From DATBLE01 sp046734335 (GTDB lineage: Bacteria; Actinomycetota; Thermoleophilia; Gaiellales; Gaiellaceae), in contig JBKPRA010000009.1 of NCBI GenBank assembly GCA_046734335.1, forward strand, positions 1 to 64,000: a stretch of DNA of 64,000 nucleotides, in the 5' to 3' direction. The position numbers and the translations under genes are program-made. The notes beneath the pieces are model-generated. The model searched no databases, was not told where the DNA came from, and saw only the letters and a program-made list of their open reading frames with translations. Of this stretch, positions 59,280 to 64,000 are shown one piece after another (the stretch's first letter is position 1; each line of letters begins with the position of its first letter).

Positions 59280-59297
59280 GTTTAACCGAGCTTAAAC
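59280..59297. promoter_or_regulatory. Candidate MntR operator
   Basis: GTTTAA-CCGAGC-TTAAAC, a perfect 6-6-6 inverted repeat, 10 nt upstream of the mntR ATG and overlapping a TAAACT -10 on the minus strand. The arrangement fits autorepression. Confidence 0.65.
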
Positions 59298-59317
59298 CGT
59301 TTGGCTCAGTAGAGCCG

Positions 59318-60310
59318 TCATGCCGGCCGGCGTGGGGCGGCCCTGCTTCGTCGCGGAATCGTCACAGACGCGTGCGCGTCAGCCGGATATCGTCGCCGGT
59401 ACGGGGTGAGGGGTAGTCCCCACCCCGGGTGGGGGCTGTCAGCCAGGAACGCAGCGATCGATCTCCGGATCCCGGCCGCGTCGAGGCCATGCAGGGCGCG
59501 GTGCTCCGGACCGGTGCCGTACCGACGAAGCTCTTCATTGGCGACGCCGAGGGGGAGCAGGCGGTGCGGGCGGCCGACGAGCGCCACCGCGATCTCGGCC
59601 GCCGAGGTACCCGCGAGGTACGGCTCGACGAGGACGACCTCCTGCCCGCTCAGAGCAGCGCGTAGCCCGTCCGCATCGAAGGGGCGAACCGTCGCGAGGT
59701 AGGCGACCGACACGTCGAGATCCGCCGTCGCCTCGAGTGTCGGGTCGAGCGTCGGCCCGACGGCGACGACGAGTGCCGCGCCCTCACGGCCGGAGCGCAC
59801 GACCACCAGCCCGTCGTCCACGACCGGCACCGCGTTGACCTCCTCCGTCAGCCGGACGTACACGTTGTCGTCCCCAACTGCCGCGCGGCGCACGAAGCGC
59901 TCGACCTCGTCGGGGTGACCCGGGACGTGGATGGTCCACCCGGGAAGCGCTTGCAGCAGGGCCACATCGGCGGGAGCCTGGTGGGTTCGGCCGGACCGGG
60001 CGCCGTCGTACGACGCGCCGGTGCTGACCAGCACCGCGCCGACGCCCTGGTGGACGAGATCGAGCTTGACCTGCTCGAACGCCCGCTCGACCAGAAAGGT
60101 GGCGTACGAGTGGACGAACGGCCGCAGGCCTTCGAGCGCCAGCCCGGCGGCGACGCCGACCATCAGCTGCTCCCGGATCCCGACGTTGACCAGCCGCGGG
60201 TGCGGCCGCAACTCGCCGGCTCCGATCTCGGCGAGGACAACTGCCACCCGCGCATCCGAGTCGAGCAGATCGCCGGCGACCTCGTAGAAGCGCTGCCGCA
60301 TCGTGATCAC
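59318..60310 (-). CDS. Transketolase, C-terminal subunit
   Basis: 330 residues. Pyrimidine-binding and C-terminal transketolase domains as a separate chain: VNVGIREQLMVGVAAGLALE, RPFVHSYATFLVERAFEQVK, STGASYDGARSGRTHQAPAD, DGLVVVRSGREGAALVVAVG. Start GTG 60310 overlaps the N-subunit stop by GTGA. The C-terminus is longer than usual and contains a G/C-rich hairpin (HPGWGLPLTP region). Confidence 0.9.
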   Translation of the reverse strand: MITMRQRFYEVAGDLLDSDARVAVVLAEIGAGELRPHPRLVNVGIREQLMVGVAAGLALEGLRPFVHSYATFLVERAFEQVKLDLVHQGVGAVLVSTGASYDGARSGRTHQAPADVALLQALPGWTIHVPGHPDEVERFVRRAAVGDDNVYVRLTEEVNAVPVVDDGLVVVRSGREGAALVVAVGPTLDPTLEATADLDVSVAYLATVRPFDADGLRAALSGQEVVLVEPYLAGTSAAEIAVALVGRPHRLLPLGVANEELRRYGTGPEHRALHGLDAAGIRRSIAAFLADSPHPGWGLPLTPYRRRYPADAHASVTIPRRSRAAPRRPA

Positions 60311-60993
60311 GGTCGCACCTCGGCGACGACCACGTGGGGGCGGTCGCCGTCGGCGGCTGCGAACGCCGCCTCCAGCGCATCGTGGTTGCGGCCGTCGACG
60401 CGCGCGCTGCTCCAGCCCTCGAGCTCGAACCGCTTCTCGACGCCGCCGGGCCACCCGTACGTGGAGGAGTCGTTGTCGACCACGACCACAATCAGGCGTC
60501 CGAGGCGCAGCCTGCCGGCGAGCTGGACGGCCTCGAAGTTGCTGCCCTCCTCCAGCTCGGCGTCGCCGACCAGGCAGATCACGCGCGGGCCGCGGGCACC
60601 GGCTGCTTCGAGAGCGAGCGTCACCCCGACCGCGATCGGCAGACCGTGACCGAGCGAGCCGCTCGAAATCTCGACGCCGGGAACGAGCAGCCGGTCGGGG
60701 TGGTAGCCGAGCACCGAGGCGCCGTTCCCGAAGTCGGCGAGCGCATCGACCGAGATGAACCCCTTGGCCGCGAGAACCGCGTAGTACGCGGCAGGGCCGT
60801 GCCCCTTGGAGAGCAGAAACCGATCACGCCCCGGTTCGTCCTGCGTCGACGGATCGATGCGCAGCACCCGGTCGTACAGGACCCACAAGACGTCGAGTGT
60901 CGAGAAGGAGCTCCGATCGTGCTTCTCGTCCCCGGTCAGGAGCGTAAGTAGCCCGGGAAGATCGCCGTACGAGAGTGTCGGTGCCATCGCCAT
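60307..60993 (-). CDS. Transketolase, N-terminal subunit
   Basis: 228 residues, TPP-binding domain: LSKGHGPAAYYAVLAAKGFI, GSLGHGLPIAVGVTLAL, LVGDAELEEGSNFEA, LIVVVVDNDSS. Split transketolases move two-carbon units in the pentose phosphate pathway, or act on specialised sugar-like substrates. TAGGCT (61005-61000) is 6 nt before ATG 60993, and a SoxR/MerR-type palindrome lies just upstream. Confidence 0.9.
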   Translation of the reverse strand: MAMAPTLSYGDLPGLLTLLTGDEKHDRSSFSTLDVLWVLYDRVLRIDPSTQDEPGRDRFLLSKGHGPAAYYAVLAAKGFISVDALADFGNGASVLGYHPDRLLVPGVEISSGSLGHGLPIAVGVTLALEAAGARGPRVICLVGDAELEEGSNFEAVQLAGRLRLGRLIVVVVDNDSSTYGWPGGVEKRFELEGWSSARVDGRNHDALEAAFAAADGDRPHVVVAEVRP

Positions 60994-61007
60994 CCACACA
61001 GCCTAGA

Positions 61008-61027
61008 ACTTCAACTATGGTTTAAGT
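61008..61027. promoter_or_regulatory. Candidate SoxR/MerR-type operator
   Basis: ACTTCAAC-TATG-GTTTAAGT is a 20-bp near-perfect palindrome (one mismatched pair) between divergent soxR and transketolase genes, 2 bp upstream of the transketolase -10 box and 3 bp from the soxR start codon. The length and symmetry suit a MerR-family dimer. Confidence 0.6.
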
Positions 61028-61030
61028 CAA

Positions 61031-61474
61031 GTGTCGCAAGAGCTGACCATCGGCGAGCTCTCCACACGCAGCGGCGTCGCCGCGTCCGCTCTCCGGTTCT
61101 ACGAACGCGAAGGGCTGATCGAGTCCCGTCGCACCGACGGCAACCAGCGCCGGTACGCGCCCGTGACGCTCCGACGCGTCGCCCTCGTCCAGGCCGGGAA
61201 GACGGCGGGCATCCCGCTCGGACGGATCCACGATGCACTGGCGACCCTCCCGGCGGACAAGGCGCCCACGAAGCGCGACTGGGAACGCCTCTCACGCACG
61301 TGGCGCGCCGAGCTCGACGAGCGGATCCGGACGCTCGAGGCGATCCGTGGCCGATTGACCACCTGTATCGGCTGCGGCTGCCTGTCCCTACGCACGTGCG
61401 GGCTGCTCAACCCCGGCGACCAGGCCGCCGTCGCCGGGCCGGGCGCCAACTACCTCGTCCCGGACGACGCCTAG
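61031..61474 (+). CDS. soxR: SoxR-type redox-sensing MerR regulator
   Basis: 147 residues. MerR helix-turn-helix (LTIGELSTRSGVAASALRFY, NQRRYAPVTLRRV), dimerisation helix, then the [2Fe-2S] motif CIGCGCLSLRTC (C112, C115, C117, C123). The family senses redox-cycling compounds or superoxide. GTG 61031 start. The stop overlaps the acyl-CoA dehydrogenase stop by 4 bp (convergent). Confidence 0.93.
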   Translation: MSQELTIGELSTRSGVAASALRFYEREGLIESRRTDGNQRRYAPVTLRRVALVQAGKTAGIPLGRIHDALATLPADKAPTKRDWERLSRTWRAELDERIRTLEAIRGRLTTCIGCGCLSLRTCGLLNPGDQAAVAGPGANYLVPDDA

Positions 61475-62658
61475 CCCGAGCCCACGCCGGCCAGCAGGAA
61501 TGCGCGCTGCTCGGCAAGCATCTCGCGCGCGATCACCAGCCGCTGGATCTCGTTCGTGCCTTCGTAGAGCTGGGTGATCTTTGCGTCGCGCATCATCCGC
61601 TCGACGGGGTACTCCTTGATGTAGCCGTAGCCCCCCAGCACCTGGACGGCCTCGGTCGTCACCTCCATCGCTACGTCCGTGCAGTACAGCTTCGCCATCG
61701 CCGAGGCCTTCGTCAGTTCGTCGTCGGGTGCGCCTGCGTCCACCATCCGCCCGAACCGGTAGAGCAGACCGCGCGCCGCCTCGCAGCGGGTCTCCATGTC
61801 CGCGAGCTTGGCGGCGATCAGCTGGTGCTGGGCAATCGGCTGGCCCATCGTCTCGCGGGTCTTGGCGTACTCGAGCGCGAAATCGGTCGCGCCCTGGGCG
61901 ATGCCGAGGCCCTGCGCTGCCACGCCCGGACGCGAGCGGTCGAGGATGCGCATGGCGATCCGGAAACCCTCGCCCTCGGCGCCGAGGAGGTTCTCCGCCG
62001 GCACCCGGCAGCCGTCGAACACGAGCTCGCCCGTCGTCGACCCGGCGATCCCCATCTTCGGCTCCAGGCGGGCGACCTCGAATCCCGGCGCCTCCGACTC
62101 GACCAGGAACGCAGAGATGCCCGAATGCCCCGCCTCAGGATCGGTCTTGGCGAAGACCGTGTACAGGCTCGCGACGCCCGCATTGGTGATGAAGCGCTTG
62201 CCGCCGTCGAGCACGAACGCGTCGCCCTCGTGCCGCGCGGTGGTCCGCATCGCTGCCGAATCGGATCCGGAACCCGCCTCCGTCAGGGCGTACGCGCACA
62301 GCCACTCACCCGAGGCGAGCCGCGGGAGGTAGCGCTCCTGCTGCTCGCGCGATCCCGCCAGCTTCAACCCGAGCGAGCCGAGCTCCTGTACCGCGAGGAT
62401 GAGCCCGCTGGTCGCGCACACCTTGGAGACCTCCTCGATCGCCACCAGCGCCATCAGCGTTCCGGTGCCGGTCCCGCCCCACTCCTCGTCGAAGAAGAGT
62501 CCGAACAGCTCGTGCTCGCGGAAGACCTCGACCACGTCCCACGGAAACTCGTGGCTCTCGTCGATCTCAGCCGCCCGCGGTGCGATCCGCTCGCGCGCCA
62601 GTGACCGAACGAGCTCCCGGAGCTCGCGCTGTTCATCCGTCAGCACGTCCCAGGGCAC
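61471..62658 (-). CDS. Acyl-CoA dehydrogenase
   Basis: 395 residues. YALTEAGSGSDSAAM, GGKRFITNAG, KTRETMGQPIAQHQLIAAKL, QVLGGYGYIKEYPVER and LYEGTNEIQR (catalytic Glu) are standard for short/medium-chain acyl-CoA dehydrogenases. GTG 62658 is 6 nt after TAGACT, so the start is leaderless. It stands alone. Confidence 0.92.
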   Translation of the reverse strand: MPWDVLTDEQRELRELVRSLARERIAPRAAEIDESHEFPWDVVEVFREHELFGLFFDEEWGGTGTGTLMALVAIEEVSKVCATSGLILAVQELGSLGLKLAGSREQQERYLPRLASGEWLCAYALTEAGSGSDSAAMRTTARHEGDAFVLDGGKRFITNAGVASLYTVFAKTDPEAGHSGISAFLVESEAPGFEVARLEPKMGIAGSTTGELVFDGCRVPAENLLGAEGEGFRIAMRILDRSRPGVAAQGLGIAQGATDFALEYAKTRETMGQPIAQHQLIAAKLADMETRCEAARGLLYRFGRMVDAGAPDDELTKASAMAKLYCTDVAMEVTTEAVQVLGGYGYIKEYPVERMMRDAKITQLYEGTNEIQRLVIAREMLAEQRAFLLAGVGSG

Positions 62659-62667
62659 GGGCTGAGT

Positions 62668-62763
62668 CTAGTCTCGGCCGTGGTATACGGCCTCGACGTT
62701 GTTTCCGTCGGGATCGAGCACGAAGGCACCGTAGTAGGCGTGGTGGTAGTACGCACCGCACTA
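62668..62763 (-). pseudogene. C-terminal remnant of a VOC/glyoxalase protein
   Basis: The minus strand reads GAYYHHAYYGAFVLDPDGNN then VEAVYHGRD and stops at TAG 62670-62668. This is the conserved last strand of glyoxalase/bleomycin-resistance (VOC) proteins. An in-frame stop closes the other side after 31 codons, at the promoter of the amidohydrolase gene. The rest of the gene is gone. Confidence 0.8.
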
Positions 62764-62774
62764 GAGTCCGAGCC

Positions 62775-64000
62775 GTGATCCTCGAGAACGGGGTCGTCCG
62801 GACGATGGACCCGTCGCTGCCGACCACCGGCGCACTCGCGATCGCAGGCGACCGCGTCGCCGGCGGAATCGGCACGCACGAAACGGCGCTCGCCAGCCCC
62901 GACGTCGTCGACCTCGGCGGCCGCTGCGTCATCCCCGGCATCACCGAATCGCACGTCCACTTTCCCACCTGGGCGGCGGTGCGACGGCTGATCCGGCTCG
63001 AGGCCGCGTCCTCGGCCGAGGACGCGGCCGAGCGAATGCGTCCCGGCGTCGCCGAAGCGAAGTCCGGGCGCTGGTTTCGGGCGCAGGGCTTCCGTGAGAC
63101 GAACTGGACGGCGCCTCCAACCAAGGAAGCGCTCGACGCCGTCACGGGAGACGTCCCCGCGGCGATCATCTCGAAGGACTTTCACGCGATCTGGCTCAAT
63201 TCGGCGGGGATCGCCAGGACCGGCGGCGACCTGCGCAAGTACGCGATCCAGGGCGGGGTGGTCGAACTCGACGCGGCCGGCGAGCCGACCGGGCTGATCC
63301 GCGAGGAGTCCGCCTGGCGGTTCAAGGAGGACCACCTCGAGTACTCGGACGAGGAGTACCTCGATGCCCTGCGCGAGGGGTTGAAGGTGGCCTCGTCTCG
63401 CGGCGTGACCGCAATCCACGACAAGGACGGCTGGATCCCGGCGATCCCGCGGCTCTGGCAGAAGCTCGAGCGCGAGGACGCGCTGCCGCTCAGGGTCTGG
63501 CAATCCATCCCGCACGAGCGGCTCGACGGGGTGGCGGCCGCCGGGCTTGCCTCCGGCCTCGGCAGCGATCGCCTGCGCCTCGGGTATCTCAAGGTCTTCA
63601 TGGACGGCACGCTCGGTTCGCAGACGGCGCTGATGACAGACGGAACGGGCGTCGAGATCACGAGCCCCGAGGAGCTCGCCGACATCCTCCGCCGTGCTGC
63701 CCGGGCGCGCTGGCCTGTGGCCGTGCACGCGATCGGCGATCTCGCCAACGAAAACGCGCTCGACGCGTTCGAGGAGACATGCGAGGACTGGCAGCCGCTG
63801 GGCCTCCGGCATCGCATCGAGCACGCGCAGTGCCTGCGCCCCGAGGACGTCGGCCGGTTCGCCGAGCTCGGACTGACCGCGTCGGTGCAATTCTCGCACG
63901 CGCCCTCGGACGAGGAGCTGGCCCACCGGTTCTGGCCGGATCGGATCGGGGGCGTCTTCTCGTTCCGCGACCTGCTCGACTGCGGCACCCGGCTGATCAA
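62775..64000 (+). CDS. Amidohydrolase, YtcJ-like (partial)
   Basis: Open to the window edge; 408 codons visible of an expected 500 or so. TESHVHFPTWA provides the first metal ligands; KDFHAIWLNSAGI and EESAWRFKEDHLEY match amidohydrolase 3/YtcJ proteins; FMDGTLGSQTALM and VAVHAIGDLANENAL, RHRIEHAQCLRPED follow. Hydrolyses an amide or enamide; substrate is unknown. GTG 62775 is 7 nt after TAGAGT (62762-62767). Confidence 0.85.
   Translation, partial: MILENGVVRTMDPSLPTTGALAIAGDRVAGGIGTHETALASPDVVDLGGRCVIPGITESHVHFPTWAAVRRLIRLEAASSAEDAAERMRPGVAEAKSGRWFRAQGFRETNWTAPPTKEALDAVTGDVPAAIISKDFHAIWLNSAGIARTGGDLRKYAIQGGVVELDAAGEPTGLIREESAWRFKEDHLEYSDEEYLDALREGLKVASSRGVTAIHDKDGWIPAIPRLWQKLEREDALPLRVWQSIPHERLDGVAAAGLASGLGSDRLRLGYLKVFMDGTLGSQTALMTDGTGVEITSPEELADILRRAARARWPVAVHAIGDLANENALDAFEETCEDWQPLGLRHRIEHAQCLRPEDVGRFAELGLTASVQFSHAPSDEELAHRFWPDRIGGVFSFRDLLDCGTRLI

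Noticed and set aside
59400..59440. TPP riboswitch next to transketolase
   Set aside because: The G/C hairpin lies inside the 3' coding end of the C-subunit gene and lacks the CTGAGA core.

Overview
The window is 64 kb of chromosomal, high-GC (about 70% by eye) actinobacterial DNA. The gene content (WhiG/FliA-type sigma factor, MntR/DtxR repressor, F420-type LLM oxidoreductase, SoxR, Lhr helicase, and collagen-like and Ig-repeat secreted proteins with N-termini of the MKRxPRPSPALV type) points to the deep-branching class Thermoleophilia (Gaiellales/Solirubrobacterales-like). That placement rests on remembered protein families, not a search. No phage, plasmid, insertion sequence or CRISPR array is visible.

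Layout. 0-1 kb: two decayed membrane-protein genes. 1.1-8.8 kb: tRNA-Gly, RNase HI, a stand-alone MshEN-domain protein, an aldehyde dehydrogenase, an EF-G paralogue (FusA2) and the WhiG-type sigma factor. 8.8-16.9 kb: secreted and membrane proteins, a STAS protein facing a winged-helix regulator, the DUF1326-DUF2182 pair, tRNA-Trp, a secreted IPT-domain putative peptidase and a berberine-bridge-type flavoprotein. 16.9-31 kb: adenine deaminase, a likely small RNA, and a catabolic block (carboxyltransferase, enoyl-CoA hydratase, biotin carboxylase/carrier, acyl-CoA dehydrogenase, SCP2) that reads as leucine or branched acyl-CoA breakdown, interleaved with secreted repeat proteins, a leucyl aminopeptidase and an MFS exporter. 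31-41 kb: persulfide dioxygenase-rhodanese fusion, threonine deaminase, MeaB, a second MFS protein, HisC, gamma-glutamyltransferase. 41-46 kb: a ParA-FtsZ operon. 46-57 kb: Nei-type DNA glycosylase, LLM oxidoreductase, Lhr beside a perfect SOS box, M36-type peptidase, HhH-GPD protein, HIT and Nudix proteins. 56.6-64 kb: mntR-mntH-methyltransferase operon, split transketolase facing a SoxR-type regulator, acyl-CoA dehydrogenase and an amidohydrolase cut by the window edge.

Recurrent architecture. About twenty genes have a TANNNT hexamer 5-10 nt (most often exactly 6) before an ATG or GTG, with no Shine-Dalgarno sequence, so leaderless transcription looks dominant. At two divergent gene pairs a single 10-bp palindrome supplies both -10 boxes. 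Genes inside operons instead overlap by ATGA or GTGA. A dispersed hairpin element sits just after the stop codon of four unrelated genes in a constant orientation. Several gene stumps (DUF998-like, adenylate cyclase, VOC, a frameshifted ASCH gene) show ongoing decay.
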